From Sulfurimonas sp. (GTDB taxonomy: Bacteria; Campylobacterota; Campylobacteria; Campylobacterales; Sulfurimonadaceae), in NCBI GenBank assembly GCA_002899765.1, contig PPDH01000044.1, positions 24,243-56,569 on the forward strand: DNA of 32,327 nucleotides. Reading direction: 5' to 3'. The position numbers and the translations under genes were made by a program. Positions within the stretch are counted from its first letter, which is position 1, and the number at the start of each line of letters is the position of its first letter. Positions 8,523-18,399 of the stretch are shown here, piece after piece. Under the pieces are notes generated by a model. It worked only from the letters and a program-made list of their open reading frames with translations. It was not told the origin of the DNA and did no database searches.

Positions 8523-9362
8523 ATGCCAAAAGATAGAACAAAAATTTCAAAATGTCTCTTCCCTGCCGCAGGGTATGGAACAAGGTTTCTTCCAGCCACA
8601 AAAGCAATACAAAAAGAGATGCTTCCTGTACTTACAAAACCGCTGCTGCAATATGGCGTTGAAGAGGCAATAAGTGCAGGAATTGAGACCATGGCAATTG
8701 TTACGGGTCGTGGGAAGAGAGCGATTGAGGATCATTTTGATGTCTCTTATGAGCTAGAACATCAGATAAAAGGCACTTCAAAAGAGCACTATCTAACAGA
8801 AATAAGAAGTGTCATCACAAAATGTACCTTCTCCTATACGAGACAGATTGAAATGAAGGGGCTCGGACATGCAATACTTTGCGGAGAGACGCTTATAGGA
8901 GATGAACCTTTTGCCGTTATCTTAGCGGATGATTTATGCGACAACAACGCAGACTCGGTTTTAGCGCAGATGGTAAAACTTTATGAGAAGTACCGCTGCT
9001 CAATCGTAGCGGTTGAAGAGATACCGCCGCAGGACAGCAACAAATACGGTGTAGTAGCGGGTAGAGAGGAGGAGGATGGCGTACTTAGAGTCACAGACAT
9101 GGTGGAAAAACCCGACCCTAAAGATGCTCCTTCAAATCTTGCAATCATCGGAAGATATATACTCACACCCGATATTTTTGACATCTTAAGAGAGACAAAA
9201 CCGGGAAAAGGCGGAGAAATTCAGATAACCGATGCACTTTTGGCTCAGGCAAAAGAGGGCAGGGTTATTGCCTATAAGTTTGAGGGTAGAAGATTTGACT
9301 GCGGAAGTGTAGACGGTTTTGTAGAGGCTACAAACTATTTTTATAATAAAAACAGAGTATAA
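8523..9362 (+). CDS. galU: UTP-glucose-1-phosphate uridylyltransferase
   Basis: Makes UDP-glucose from UTP and glucose-1-phosphate for surface polysaccharide and glycan synthesis in the cytoplasm. It has 279 residues, a normal length for bacterial GalU. The nucleotide-binding signature FPAAGYGTRFLPATKAIQKE (about 13-32) is intact. It is followed by PLLQYGVEEA, FAVILADDLCD (about 126-136), DMVEKPDP and GKGGEIQITDAL near the sugar site. ATG 8523 has AGGA at 8513-8516. The pgi remnant starts 1 bp after its stop codon, so the two were co-transcribed. The pairing with pglB suggests a supply role for glycan precursors. Confidence 0.95.
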   Translation: MPKDRTKISKCLFPAAGYGTRFLPATKAIQKEMLPVLTKPLLQYGVEEAISAGIETMAIVTGRGKRAIEDHFDVSYELEHQIKGTSKEHYLTEIRSVITKCTFSYTRQIEMKGLGHAILCGETLIGDEPFAVILADDLCDNNADSVLAQMVKLYEKYRCSIVAVEEIPPQDSNKYGVVAGREEEDGVLRVTDMVEKPDPKDAPSNLAIIGRYILTPDIFDILRETKPGKGGEIQITDALLAQAKEGRVIAYKFEGRRFDCGSVDGFVEATNYFYNKNRV

Positions 9363-9363
9363 A

Positions 9364-10575
9364 ATGAACTATCAGCATAACTTTAACCCGACTCTCTCGG
9401 ATGAAGATATTTTTAGCCAAATTGTAAAAGAGAAGGATTATATATGATACTATAATCTTGTATTTAGCGATACGTCGGAGTATAAAGAGTATGCACAATC
9501 TCTTAAACAAAAAAATATAGTTATAATAGGTATAGGCGGCAGTACGCTGGGTACTTACGCCATATATAAGTTTTTAAAACATTCAAAAAATTTAAGTAAA
9601 AAACTCTATTTTTTAGAAACTACAGACCCTATAGATATAAAATCAAAGCTGGAAAACATTGATTTGAATGACACTCTTTTTATTGTTATCTCAAAATCAG
9701 GCACTACTATCGAGACCGTCTCTATCTTTAAATATATCCACTCTTTAGTTATATGTGACAAAAACAATACGCTTGTCATAACGGAGAGTGATTCCAAGTT
9801 GAACGAGTATGCAAAAGCAAATGAGATTATGAGCTTTTAGATACCAAAAAACGTAGGCGGAAGATTTTCGGTCTTTAGCGCGGTCGGCTTAGTTCCTCTC
9901 GCCATTGTCGGCATAGATATTGACGCTCTTTTAGCGGGAGCAAAAGAGATGCATGACTCATTTTTCAATCAAACTCAGACCTATGAGAGAGTGCTTAAAA
10001 AAGCAAGGTTTTTTGTAGAGTATAAAAACAGTTTTAATATCAATGTCGTATTTTCTTACTCTTCAAGATTGGATGGGTTTAACAAGTGGTATATACAGCT
10101 GTGGGGGGAGAGTTTGGGCAAGATTGACATCAACAGCACTAGACAGGGTCTTACTCCTATAGGAATTATCGGTCCAATCGATCAGCACTCTTTTTTACAA
10201 CTTATTGTCGAGGGCAGACGCGATAAGACTGTAACAGTTATAAAAGTTAATGATTTTTATAACCATTTGAAGATTCCAGATATTAAGCTAGATGGTCTTG
10301 ATGAACTGAATTATATAGACTCTATAGAGTTCTCATCTATCATAAATAAACAAGCAGATGCTACGATAGAGTCTATTAACAATCTGGGTGACATACCGTG
10401 TGATGTGGTAACTATAGACAGCGTAAGCGAGAAAAGTATTGCAAGCCTGATGTATGAGTACGAACTCTTAACATCAGTCTGTGCCAAGTTTATGTACATA
10501 GATGCGTATGACCAGCCCGGAGTGGAGGCTGGAAAGATTATCTTAAAGCAGAAGCTTAAAGAGGCAAAAGAGTAA
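9364..10575 (+). pseudogene. pgi: Glucose-6-phosphate isomerase, interrupted by two in-frame stop codons
   Basis: One continuous 404-codon frame encodes a Pgi-like protein, close in length to the Campylobacter enzyme, but TGA at 9445-9447 and TAG at 9838-9840 interrupt it. Family motifs occur in all three pieces' frame: GIGGSTLGTYAIY and SKSGTTIET before the second stop, GGRFSVFSAVGLVPLAI just after it, and STRQGLTPIGIIGPIDQHSF near the C-terminus. The reading frame never shifts, so these are point nonsense changes. The ancestral codons were perhaps GGA (Gly) and CAG or GAG. Pgi interconverts glucose-6- and fructose-6-phosphate. No single fragment holds a full active site. Sequencing error is the main alternative. 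Confidence 0.85.
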
Positions 10576-10593
10576 TCTTTCATCAATTAGAAC

Positions 10594-10650
10594 GCTAAAT
10601 GAGCAAAAGCCCATTTAGCTACGCTAACCGCTATGGTACTGAAGTCTACA
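10594..10650. repeat. Hairpin-plus-tail repeat, copy 1
   Basis: GCTAAATG (10594-10601) pairs with CATTTAGC (10612-10619) around a loop containing AGCAAAA. A tail follows that includes CCGCTATGG (10628-10636). A second copy at 22665-22723 has a different stem sequence that still pairs, and nearly the same tail in the same orientation. This copy lies between the converging pgi and glutathionylspermidine-synthase-like genes and runs into the latter's stop codon (10646-10648). Confidence 0.65.
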
Positions 10651-11830
10651 CTATAACATGACCTACAAATTTGCTCATGTTGCCCAGTATTTCACCGCCT
10701 TTTCTAAAGCTAAGACCGCAGGCTTCATAAGCAAAGAAAACTCCCGCCTGATACTTCTCTTTGTTCTCATCGCTGTTTAGTTCAACATACTCTTGATAGA
10801 CTTTTTTGTAGTTGCCGTAAGGTCCATCTTGTTCATGTAAGACGCTTCCATCGGAATCAACTATTTTTACATTTGCGCCTTCTCTGCCAAAAACACTCTT
10901 CTGCACATGTTTTATCCCCTTAAGAGGTTCAAAAGATGTTTTTAAAAGATACGGTGAATCAGGAAAGAGGTCATAGAGTATTTTTAACATCCCTTTTGAT
11001 TGAAAAAGTAGCGTATAGGCAGGGTTTAATATAATTGCACTCTGGTTTTGCATAATGTTACTCAGAGTCGTTGCAAGTTCAGGCTCATCAATCGCTATAT
11101 CTTCCCATGGATAGAGTTTAAACCAGTACTCATACTTGTTGTCGTCTCTATCATAGATACCCTCTTCATCAAACTTTACATTTTGCAGATATTCAAATCC
11201 CGTATTAAAACCTGCATCCGTTGCAATCTGACGAAGCAGTTTTGTAGTTGCTTCCTCCTCGTCATTGCCATGGATTGATGAGAAGAGTATTTTCCAGCCG
11301 TCATATCTCTCATTGAAGAGTTCCGTGTCCTCAAAAAGCGTAATAAGACGTTTGAAGTTCTCTTTTATAGCATCATAGACATTGTTAAACTGGCTTTGCT
11401 CATCAAGAGAGTTCTCCCTTAAAAGCGCCCACTGCAAAAGAGCAGTTTCAAAAAGCGATGTAGGCGTATCGGCATTGAACTCAAGAAGCTTTATAGGTTT
11501 GCCATCCAGACCGCCTGCCAAATCAAATCTGCCGTAAACATGCCAGTGGACATCATTTTCCCAACTTTTTTTAATCGCTTCTATTAGGTTAAAAGGGATT
11601 CCAAGCTCAAAAAAGAGGTTGTTTTCTATGACATACTCTGCAGCTTCGGCGTACATGTCGTAAAGCTCATTTACCGCTTCGTAATATGCCTCAGCTTCCT
11701 CTTGCGTAATTTTTACCAAAGTATCACTTATGTATCTGCTGCTGTCGCTGTCTGTATGCCATGTAAAGCCAAGTTCTTCCAGCTGTTCATTTTTTAGAGG
11801 TTTTATATTTTTTAATCTTACCAATATCAA
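10646..11830 (-). CDS. Glutathionylspermidine-synthase-like protein (pre-ATP-grasp)
   Basis: ATP-grasp ligase-like protein of 394 residues in the glutathionylspermidine synthase C-terminal family, like E. coli YgiC/YjfC and C. jejuni Cj0372. Family stretches are GFTWHTD, YGRFDLAGG and KLLEFNADTPTSLFE (N-terminal half), FKLYPWEDI in the middle, and SVFGREGANV followed by GPYGNYKKVYQEYVEL near the C-terminus. There is no amidase domain, so it is not a bifunctional Gsp protein. It probably forms an amide bond between a peptide and an amine; the substrate is unknown. Its start overlaps the UPF0323 lipoprotein stop by 4 bp. That pairing recurs in Campylobacter (Cj0371-Cj0372, from memory). Confidence 0.85.
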   Translation of the reverse strand: MILVRLKNIKPLKNEQLEELGFTWHTDSDSSRYISDTLVKITQEEAEAYYEAVNELYDMYAEAAEYVIENNLFFELGIPFNLIEAIKKSWENDVHWHVYGRFDLAGGLDGKPIKLLEFNADTPTSLFETALLQWALLRENSLDEQSQFNNVYDAIKENFKRLITLFEDTELFNERYDGWKILFSSIHGNDEEEATTKLLRQIATDAGFNTGFEYLQNVKFDEEGIYDRDDNKYEYWFKLYPWEDIAIDEPELATTLSNIMQNQSAIILNPAYTLLFQSKGMLKILYDLFPDSPYLLKTSFEPLKGIKHVQKSVFGREGANVKIVDSDGSVLHEQDGPYGNYKKVYQEYVELNSDENKEKYQAGVFFAYEACGLSFRKGGEILGNMSKFVGHVIV

Positions 11831-12390
11831 CCGCCGTATGTAGAAGTTTTTGATGTTGATGACGTGGAGCCGCCAAAAAAGCTTTTCTTGCTTGATGTGC
11901 TTGAGGCTTTTGCTGCCGCAGAGCGGCTGTAAGCGCTCTTGTTTACCGAAGATGATTTAGAGGCAAAGTTTTTATTATTCATAAGTGCATTGCCTATCAT
12001 GTTGCCTAAAAGTGAACCTGCAGCAACTGCTAGGATAGTTCCTGCCAAACCCATTCCCGCACTGCCCTCACCGCTTGAGAGTGTCTCGGATGTTCCTTCT
12101 TGAACTTTTTGGTACTCCTGCTGGGCCAAGAGTTTCATCTCATCTTCGTTCATAAAACGCTCAACAGTGTTGCCGTTTTCATCTTTTTCGCGGATTATTG
12201 CTCTGTTTGGACCCTCTGTAGGCATCTCTTCGACAACGACATACTTTCCGTTTGCCTGCTGCTCTATAACTAAATATCTATTTTGCGGCTGCTGCTGCTC
12301 TTGTGATGAACATCCGCTAAGAACGCTCATCATGACTAAACCCGCACTTCCTAGTGCAACTCCGTTTGCCAGAGAAGAAATATGTCTCAC
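11827..12390 (-). CDS. UPF0323 family lipoprotein
   Basis: A 187-residue lipoprotein. The signal sequence ends in the lipobox LSGC with lipidated Cys27. It is followed by a Gln-rich linker (SSQEQQQPQNR), a small folded region with PTEGPNRAIIREKDENGN (about 57-74), a Gly/Ala-rich hydrophobic segment (about 107-135, GSLLGNMIGNALM), and a Ser/Lys-rich low-complexity tail ending in YGG. This is the architecture of UPF0323 proteins such as C. jejuni Cj0371. The biochemical role is unclear. It overlaps its neighbours on both sides by 4 bp, so it is translationally coupled in the carB-distal operon. Confidence 0.85.
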   Translation of the reverse strand: MRHISSLANGVALGSAGLVMMSVLSGCSSQEQQQPQNRYLVIEQQANGKYVVVEEMPTEGPNRAIIREKDENGNTVERFMNEDEMKLLAQQEYQKVQEGTSETLSSGEGSAGMGLAGTILAVAAGSLLGNMIGNALMNNKNFASKSSSVNKSAYSRSAAAKASSTSSKKSFFGGSTSSTSKTSTYGG

Positions 12391-12830
12391 TTCTTTAAAT
12401 CCTTTTTATTTATTTTAATAATTTTGTTGAGATTATGCTCATAAAATGTAATATGCTCTCTGCCCTCATAGAGAATATCGCCGCTGTAAGTTCTTTTAGA
12501 GGTTTCTAAAATAGTGTTTTTTTTCATAAAAACAGCTTCTCCCACACTGTGTCCGATGCTTTGAAAAAGTGTCAACAAGACAAGAAAAGATAACACTCCT
12601 ATGACAAAAAGAGTGATTTTATAATTGTTTAAATACACTATAATATAGCCTAAAATAAACGTTAATACAAAAAATAGATAGCCGTTTTGATTGTCTGCAA
12701 ACAAAATATTGTAGTAGAGTTCAATGTTATAAAAATTTATATAATTGAGCAAAATTCCCAAAAATAGAAAGAAATCCAGAATAAAAGTTATAAATATACC
12801 CGTGAGAAACGCTTGTATAGCCTTGTTCAT
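12387..12830 (-). CDS. Small membrane protein of unknown function
   Basis: I do not recognise this 147-residue protein. It has three likely membrane segments, at about residues 7-30, 50-67 and 70-92. A soluble, charged C-terminal part (about 100-147) contains RTYSGDILYEGREHITFYEH, which looks like a small beta structure on one side of the membrane. The start overlaps the stop of the YrdC/Sua5-like gene by 4 bp, and its stop overlaps the UPF0323 lipoprotein start by 4 bp, so it is coupled to both. No cofactor or catalytic motif is visible. Confidence 0.65.
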   Translation of the reverse strand: MNKAIQAFLTGIFITFILDFFLFLGILLNYINFYNIELYYNILFADNQNGYLFFVLTFILGYIIVYLNNYKITLFVIGVLSFLVLLTLFQSIGHSVGEAVFMKKNTILETSKRTYSGDILYEGREHITFYEHNLNKIIKINKKDLKK

Positions 12831-13258
12831 CTTAGTTTTCTCCTCTTTTTAGAGTTTATTTTTATAAGTGAGGACGCATCTTTTTCACTCAAAGAGTGCC
12901 AATCTTCTATTATTATATCAGCTTTTGATTCACAAAAATCTCTATTGAAACTCTCGGCACTTTTATTTGCCGAAGTTGAGTAAAACCAAGGAGTATCTCT
13001 TAGTATTTGCGAATCAAGTGTAATGTTTGCAACTCTGAATGAAAAATTATTTATGATAAATGTAGTTTTTTTTGAGCGGCGAACCAGATTTTTTCTCCCC
13101 GTTGCAACTCTGTTTCCGTCTTGCTTAAAGCTTTTAAAATCTTTGTAAACTTTTATAAAAGGCTTTGTTTGCGGGCGGGATTTTATCTCGTAGAGTTTTT
13201 GTGCGTTTTGCGACAAAAAACCGACGGTAGTGTCGGTTTGAGTAAGCAGTACAGGCAT
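12827..13258 (-). CDS. Short YrdC/Sua5-family protein
   Basis: A 143-residue protein related to threonylcarbamoyl-AMP synthases. LTQTDTTVGFLSQN at the N-terminus, KSRPQTKPFIKVY (the KxRxxxKP signature) at about 27-39, and FYSTSANKS (the STSAN signature) near the middle are YrdC/Sua5 hallmarks. Full-length TsaC/Sua5 proteins have about 180-210 residues, so this is a compact version. It could be the organism's tRNA t6A enzyme or a paralog. The start is placed at ATG 13258, two bases after the carB stop. A longer reading from 13300 would translate the end of carB in another frame and adds no family sequence. It is probably co-transcribed with carB. Confidence 0.75.
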   Translation of the reverse strand: MPVLLTQTDTTVGFLSQNAQKLYEIKSRPQTKPFIKVYKDFKSFKQDGNRVATGRKNLVRRSKKTTFIINNFSFRVANITLDSQILRDTPWFYSTSANKSAESFNRDFCESKADIIIEDWHSLSEKDASSLIKINSKKRRKLR

Positions 13259-13260
13259 TT

Positions 13261-16200
13261 CTATGCTAGAAAATCTTGTAGTGCTTTTGAAGAAGACCAT
13301 GAGTCATCCCTCATTTCATCAAGAGCAAGTATAAGTGCTCTTGCAGCACTTAGAGTCGTAAAGTAAGGAATGTTCCTCTTAAGAACTTCTTGACGTATAA
13401 CAATCGCATCTTTCTTTGAAGTGTTGTTATCAGAGGTATTGATTGCCATGTGGATAGCATCGTTTTTCATGCTGTCTTCTATATTTGGACGGCCTTCAGA
13501 GATTTTCAGAACCACTTCACAAGGAACTCCTGCCGCTTCTATGACGGCTTGAGTGCCTTTGGTCGCAACAAGTGTAAATCCATGTTTATGAAGACCGCTT
13601 GCAATTTCTGGTGCATGTTTTTTGTCCGTATCCACAAAAGAGAGAAAGCATGTTCCCTCTCTTGCTATTTTGTTGCCCGCAGCAATTTGTGCTTTTGCAA
13701 AGCTGATACCGAAATTTGAGCTTATGCCCATAACTTCGCCTGTTGACTTCATTTCAGGTCCTAAAACTAAATCTGCACCGTAGAGTTTATGAAACGGGAA
13801 AACCGCTTCTTTGACGGAGATGTGTCCTTTTAGACGAGGTTTTAAAAGAGAGTTTTCTTCCATGACGATATTGTATTTGTCATAATACTCCAGCGCACTT
13901 CTAAGAGTTTCGCCCACCATAACACGGGTTGCTACTTTTGCCAAAGGCATTCCTGTCGCTTTACTTACAAAAGGAACAGTTCTTGAAGCTCTAGGATTTA
14001 CCTCGATAAGGTAAATCTCATCTTGATAGATTGCATATTGTACATTCATAAGTCCGCGTACGCCAAGACCGAGTGCGATGGTTTTTGTCTGCTGTTCAAC
14101 TTTGTCTATCATCTCTTTTGAGAGGTTGACCGGAGGAAGTGAACATGCGCTGTCTCCAGAGTGGATACCCGCCTCTTCGATATGCTGCATGACCGAGCCT
14201 ATGTAAACATCCACACCGTCACAGATAGCATCAACATCAAGCTCAATAGCCTGATCTAAAAATTTATCGATTAAAACAGGTGCATTGTTTGAAACAGAGA
14301 CCGCTAAGTCCATATATTGTTTTAGCTCATCTTCGCTGTAAACTATGCGCATACCGCGTCCGCCAAGAACAAATGACGGACGTACAAGCACAGGATATCC
14401 GAGTCTCTGCGCAATAACGTAAGACTCCTCTTTTGTGCGAGCTAAACCGTTTGATGGCTGTTTCAGCCCATGTTGATTTACAAAATTTGAAAATTGCTCT
14501 CTATCTTCCGCCAAATCGATAACATGTGAAGGCGTTCCCGCAATCTTTGCTCCGATTTTATTGAGAGAATCTGCGAGTTTAAGAGGCGTCTGTCCGCCAA
14601 AGTGAACAATGATACCGTCAGGGTGCTCATTCTCAATAACTTCTCTTACATGTTCAAAATCAATCGGCTCAAAGTAGAGCACGTCGGAAGTATCATAGTC
14701 TGTTGAAACAGTTTCGGGATTACAGTTGTACATGATGGTCTCTATGCCCATCTCTTTAAGTGCGAATGCAGCATGAACACAGCAGTAGTCAAACTCTATA
14801 CCCTGACCGATTCTGTTTGGCCCGCCGCCTAAAATAAGAACTTTTTTCTTATCGCTTACTCTATTTTTTACATTAGGAAGTCTTGTTATGTTTGTAGTAG
14901 AGTACAAGTATGGAGTGAGAGCTTCAAACTCCGCTGCACATGTGTCAACTTCATTGTACTCCAGATTTACGCCTAGAGATTTTTTTGCTTTGTAGACATC
15001 ATCTTCACATGTCTGTAAGTTTGAGTTTTTATTTATTAGAACAGAGATTCTTTTATCTGAAAAGCCGTCTACTTTTACGCTTCTCATAAACTCTTCATCA
15101 AACAAAATCTTATCTGTTATGATGCTCTCTGTTTTGATAATCTCTTCTAACTGATATAAAAACCAAGGATCGATTTGACATGTTTCAAACATCTCTTCAA
15201 TGCTCATGCCGCGGCGAAACCCTTCTGTAACATAGAGAACTCTGTCTGCGTTTGGACGACGGATTTCATGTTTTATGAAATCGATATCCGCATCTATCTC
15301 GTCAAATCCGCATAGTCCGGTCTCAAGCGAGCAGAGTGCTTTTTGCATGGACTCTTTAAATGTTCGTCCGATTGCCATAACTTCGCCGACACTTTTCATG
15401 CTCGTACTTAACGTGTTTTCAGCTTCGGGAAATTTTTCAAAAGTAAAACGAGGTATCTTAGTAACAACATAGTCGATAACAGGCTCAAATGATGCAGGAG
15501 TTCCCGTAATGTCGTTTGTAATCTCATCAAGAGTAAATCCTACCGCCAGAAGCGTAGCAACCTTTGCTATCGGGTAGCCTGTTGCTTTACTTGCGAGCGC
15601 AGATGAGCGAGAAACTCTAGGGTTCATCTCGATAACAATCATACGGCCTGTTTTTGGATCGATTGAAAATTGAACGTTACTTCCGCCTGTATCTACGCCT
15701 ATCTCTCTTAAGATGTCGAAAGAGGCATTACGCATTCTTTGATACTCTTTATCGGTAAGAGTGAGTGCAGGAGCAACCGTGATGCTGTCTCCCGTGTGAA
15801 CGCCCATCGGGTCGAAGTTTTCGATGGAACAGACAATGATGCAGTTATCTGCTTTGTCACGGATAACTTCCATCTCATACTCTTTCCAGCCAAGAAGGGA
15901 CTCTTCTATGAGTATTTCAGTTACCGGGGATTCATCAAGTCCGCGTTTTGCAAGCTTTTTAAACTCATCCATGTTGTATGCAACACCGCTTCCGCCGCCT
16001 GCAAGAGTGAACGATGCACGGATAATAATAGGAAAACCGATTGTCTCGGCTGCCTTTAGAGCATCGTCCATGTTGTATGCATACATAGAAAACGGCAAAT
16101 CCATACCGATTTTAATCATAGCCTCTTTAAACGCCGAGCGGTCTTCACCCTTATGAATGGCTTTAGGAGATGCACCTAGAAATTCTACTCCTTCAAGCAT

Positions 16201-16518
16201 CCCTTTTTCATACATTTTAGTAGCAACATTGAGTGCAGTCTGCCCGCCCATTGTAGGCAAAATAGCATCAACTTTTTCATCTTTAATGATTTTAGCGATG
16301 ACCTCTTCTTTGATAGGCTCTATATATGTCCTATCTGCAAATTCTGGGTCTGTCATAATAGTTGCGGGATTAGAGTTTATAAGAACAACGCGGTAACCGA
16401 GCTCTTTTAATGTTTTAACGGCTTGAGTTCCTGAGTAGTCAAATTCACAAGCTTGACCGATGATAATCGGACCGGAGCCTATGAGTAAAATAGTGTGAAT
16501 ATCGGTGCGTTTTGGCAT
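13261..16518 (-). CDS. carB: Carbamoyl-phosphate synthase large subunit
   Basis: Makes carbamoyl phosphate for arginine and pyrimidine synthesis, using ammonia from the glutaminase subunit CarA, which is not in the window. It has 1085 residues, a normal length. Two tandem ATP-grasp halves are visible. The first begins [21 protein letters not shown] and contains [20 protein letters not shown]; the second begins [20 protein letters not shown] and contains [19 protein letters not shown]. The C-terminal allosteric domain (about 935-1085) follows. AAGG precedes the ATG. A TATAAT box at 16556-16561 lies in the 80-bp gap after mreC, so it may be transcribed separately as well as from the upstream block. 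Confidence 0.97.
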   Translation of the reverse strand: MPKRTDIHTILLIGSGPIIIGQACEFDYSGTQAVKTLKELGYRVVLINSNPATIMTDPEFADRTYIEPIKEEVIAKIIKDEKVDAILPTMGGQTALNVATKMYEKGMLEGVEFLGASPKAIHKGEDRSAFKEAMIKIGMDLPFSMYAYNMDDALKAAETIGFPIIIRASFTLAGGGSGVAYNMDEFKKLAKRGLDESPVTEILIEESLLGWKEYEMEVIRDKADNCIIVCSIENFDPMGVHTGDSITVAPALTLTDKEYQRMRNASFDILREIGVDTGGSNVQFSIDPKTGRMIVIEMNPRVSRSSALASKATGYPIAKVATLLAVGFTLDEITNDITGTPASFEPVIDYVVTKIPRFTFEKFPEAENTLSTSMKSVGEVMAIGRTFKESMQKALCSLETGLCGFDEIDADIDFIKHEIRRPNADRVLYVTEGFRRGMSIEEMFETCQIDPWFLYQLEEIIKTESIITDKILFDEEFMRSVKVDGFSDKRISVLINKNSNLQTCEDDVYKAKKSLGVNLEYNEVDTCAAEFEALTPYLYSTTNITRLPNVKNRVSDKKKVLILGGGPNRIGQGIEFDYCCVHAAFALKEMGIETIMYNCNPETVSTDYDTSDVLYFEPIDFEHVREVIENEHPDGIIVHFGGQTPLKLADSLNKIGAKIAGTPSHVIDLAEDREQFSNFVNQHGLKQPSNGLARTKEESYVIAQRLGYPVLVRPSFVLGGRGMRIVYSEDELKQYMDLAVSVSNNAPVLIDKFLDQAIELDVDAICDGVDVYIGSVMQHIEEAGIHSGDSACSLPPVNLSKEMIDKVEQQTKTIALGLGVRGLMNVQYAIYQDEIYLIEVNPRASRTVPFVSKATGMPLAKVATRVMVGETLRSALEYYDKYNIVMEENSLLKPRLKGHISVKEAVFPFHKLYGADLVLGPEMKSTGEVMGISSNFGISFAKAQIAAGNKIAREGTCFLSFVDTDKKHAPEIASGLHKHGFTLVATKGTQAVIEAAGVPCEVVLKISEGRPNIEDSMKNDAIHMAINTSDNNTSKKDAIVIRQEVLKRNIPYFTTLSAARALILALDEMRDDSWSSSKALQDFLA

Positions 16519-16555
16519 TGTTTACCTTTTTTGTTAGTACATAAAAAATTTGTTT

Positions 16556-16561
16556 ATTATA
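16556..16561 (-). promoter_or_regulatory. TATAAT -10 box upstream of carB
   Basis: Reading the minus strand, TATAAT lies 37 bases before the carB ATG in the only sizeable gap between mreC and carB. A T-rich stretch (GCTTTTTG) is just upstream, as in campylobacterial promoters, which usually lack a -35. Transcription would start near 16548 and leave a leader of about 30 bases. Confidence 0.5.
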
Positions 16562-16598
16562 GGCAAAAAGCACTTAATATTTGATGAGTTTTGGAGTT

Positions 16599-17360
16599 TT
16601 ATTTTATCTTTTTAATCATATGAAAATAGTTTGGGTCATTTGTTTTATAGTATGGTTCTATAACTGCGTTTTGGTATCCCTGCGATGAAGTGACGGATAA
16701 AACTCTTCCGACATTTAGTCCTTTGAAAAATATCTCATCCAGCCCTGAAGTTACAACTTCATCGCCCTTTTTTATGTGATGCCAAGCAGGAATAAACTTT
16801 ACAATCAGATACTCCGAACTGTTCCCATGTGCAATTCCCGGTGCTTTTTCATCTCCGATATGTACGGCATAAGAGCTTTTAATATCTCTGTTTAAAAGTC
16901 CCAAAGCTCTTCCGTCTTGTGGTATTACAATCCCTGCTACTATGTTTTTATACACGAGTCCGTAAATTTTTGAAGAGTTATACTCTTCTACTTCAAGCCA
17001 TATTCTGTTTAAATCACCAAATTTTTGATAGGAGAGAGTTCTCACAAGCTCTACTCTGGGATCTGTTTGAAGAGAAGAGTTGTTGTCGGTAAAAAAGTCA
17101 TTTATTTCAGAGTACAACTGTTGCATGACCAGTTCGTTGTTCTCATATTTTTTAAGTTTATCTTTTAGTTCTGCTATATGTGTCGCTTGAAAAAAGTGCT
17201 GTATTATTTGATTTTGTATAAATTCCGTAGATGTATGGTAATTTGATTTGATGTTATTTAAGGCTGAGACAAAAGGTGCTTGAATAATATTTGTATAGTA
17301 CAATGCACCCACTAGGAGTGCAGTAAATAGCAAAAAAAAGCTAAAGAGCCCTTTATTCAT
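16599..17360 (-). CDS. mreC: Rod shape-determining protein MreC
   Basis: Inner-membrane anchored periplasmic scaffold of the cell-elongation machinery, partner of MreB. It has 253 residues from ATG 17360. A TTG two codons upstream is a less likely start. The ATG overlaps the end of mreB by 8 bases. One N-terminal membrane helix (about 6-24) is followed by a helical stretch (about 50-90), then the MreC beta domain with VRTLSYQKFGDL, GIVIPQDGRALGLLNRDIKS, and KKGDEVVTSGLDEIFFKGLN near the C-terminus. The gene pair mreB-mreC in this order is standard. Confidence 0.93.
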   Translation of the reverse strand: MNKGLFSFFLLFTALLVGALYYTNIIQAPFVSALNNIKSNYHTSTEFIQNQIIQHFFQATHIAELKDKLKKYENNELVMQQLYSEINDFFTDNNSSLQTDPRVELVRTLSYQKFGDLNRIWLEVEEYNSSKIYGLVYKNIVAGIVIPQDGRALGLLNRDIKSSYAVHIGDEKAPGIAHGNSSEYLIVKFIPAWHHIKKGDEVVTSGLDEIFFKGLNVGRVLSVTSSQGYQNAVIEPYYKTNDPNYFHMIKKIK

Positions 17361-18390
17361 TTTCAAAAAGTTCTTGTAGTAAATCTATCTCTTCAAGTGC
17401 ACGACCCGTACCGCGGGCAACCGCTAAAAGCTGTTCGTCTGCAACATATACGGGGATTTTAACTATATCTGCCAAATATTTGTCCAGCTGGCGGATTAGT
17501 GCACCTCCGCCTGTTAAGATAATACCGTGGTTTACGATATCTCCCGCCAAATCAGGAGGCATCTGCTCTAGTACATCACGCAGAGCTTCACCTATCTCTT
17601 TAAGAGGGTCTCTCATAGCCTCTCTTGCATCTTCTGAGGTCAGTTCAACCGAACTTAAAAGCCCCTCAACCTGATCTCTACCGGTTATAGTCATCTTTAA
17701 CTCTTCTTCTAGCACAACAGCCGTTCCGATGGCAATTTTAATCTCTTCTGCAACTCTCTCACCGATAAGAAGATTGTATTTTTTTCTAATAAAGTTTACG
17801 ATTGCCTGATCTATTTTATCTCCCGCAGTACGGATTGATTTTGAAAGGACTAGACCTCCAAGAGAGACAACACCAATCTCTGTCGTTCCGCCACCGATAT
17901 CTACCACAAGATTTCCTTGCGGTTCACGTATTTCAATCCCGGCTCCGATTGCTGCTGCCATCGGCTCTTCTATAAGGTAAACTTCTCTTGCCCCCGCACT
18001 AAGTGCAGATTCACGAACAGCTTTTCTCTCAACCTGCGTTAAACCATAAGGTACACATATAATAATTCTAGGGCTAATAAGAGATCTTCTTCCATGCGCT
18101 TTTTCGATGAATTTTCTAATCATTTTTTCAGTGATATCAAAGTCGGCGATAACACCGTCTCTCATAGGACGAATCGCTTTGATATTGCCTGGAGTTTTAC
18201 CTACCATCTCTTTAGCTTCTTGACCGACTGCTAAAACTCTCTGTCTGCCGTATTTTTCAGTTTTAACGGCAACGACTGAGGGCTCATTTATAATGATGCC
18301 TCTGCCTTTGGCTATAACAATCGTGTTTGCAGTTCCTAAATCTATAGCCAAATCATTTGAAAAAAGTCCGATTAATTTATTGAGTACCAT
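17353..18390 (-). CDS. mreB: Rod shape-determining protein MreB
   Basis: Actin-like ATPase that forms membrane-bound filaments and guides lateral wall synthesis. It has 345 residues, the usual length. Actin-fold motifs in order are DLGTANTIVIAKGRGI (phosphate 1, about 16-31), PSVVAV, RPMRDGVIADFDITE, VDIGGGTTEIGVVSLGG (phosphate 2, about 164-180), and ILTGGGALIRQLDKYL (adenosine motif, about 290-305). It starts 9 bases after the clpX stop and overlaps mreC, so it is tightly placed in the minus-strand block. Confidence 0.97.
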   Translation of the reverse strand: MVLNKLIGLFSNDLAIDLGTANTIVIAKGRGIIINEPSVVAVKTEKYGRQRVLAVGQEAKEMVGKTPGNIKAIRPMRDGVIADFDITEKMIRKFIEKAHGRRSLISPRIIICVPYGLTQVERKAVRESALSAGAREVYLIEEPMAAAIGAGIEIREPQGNLVVDIGGGTTEIGVVSLGGLVLSKSIRTAGDKIDQAIVNFIRKKYNLLIGERVAEEIKIAIGTAVVLEEELKMTITGRDQVEGLLSSVELTSEDAREAMRDPLKEIGEALRDVLEQMPPDLAGDIVNHGIILTGGGALIRQLDKYLADIVKIPVYVADEQLLAVARGTGRALEEIDLLQELFENE

Positions 18391-18399
18391 TATTCTGCC

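Noticed and set aside
9445-9447. TGA in pgi as a selenocysteine codon or a sign of a reassigned genetic code
   Set aside because: A TAG in the same gene and a TAA in lpxA also interrupt frames, no selenocysteine insertion hairpin was seen after the TGA, and Pgi has no known Sec site.
15708-16396. Several ORFs on both strands inside carB, such as 15739-16059 and 15824-16156
   Set aside because: They are shadows of the carB coding frame with no ribosome sites and no coherent protein character.
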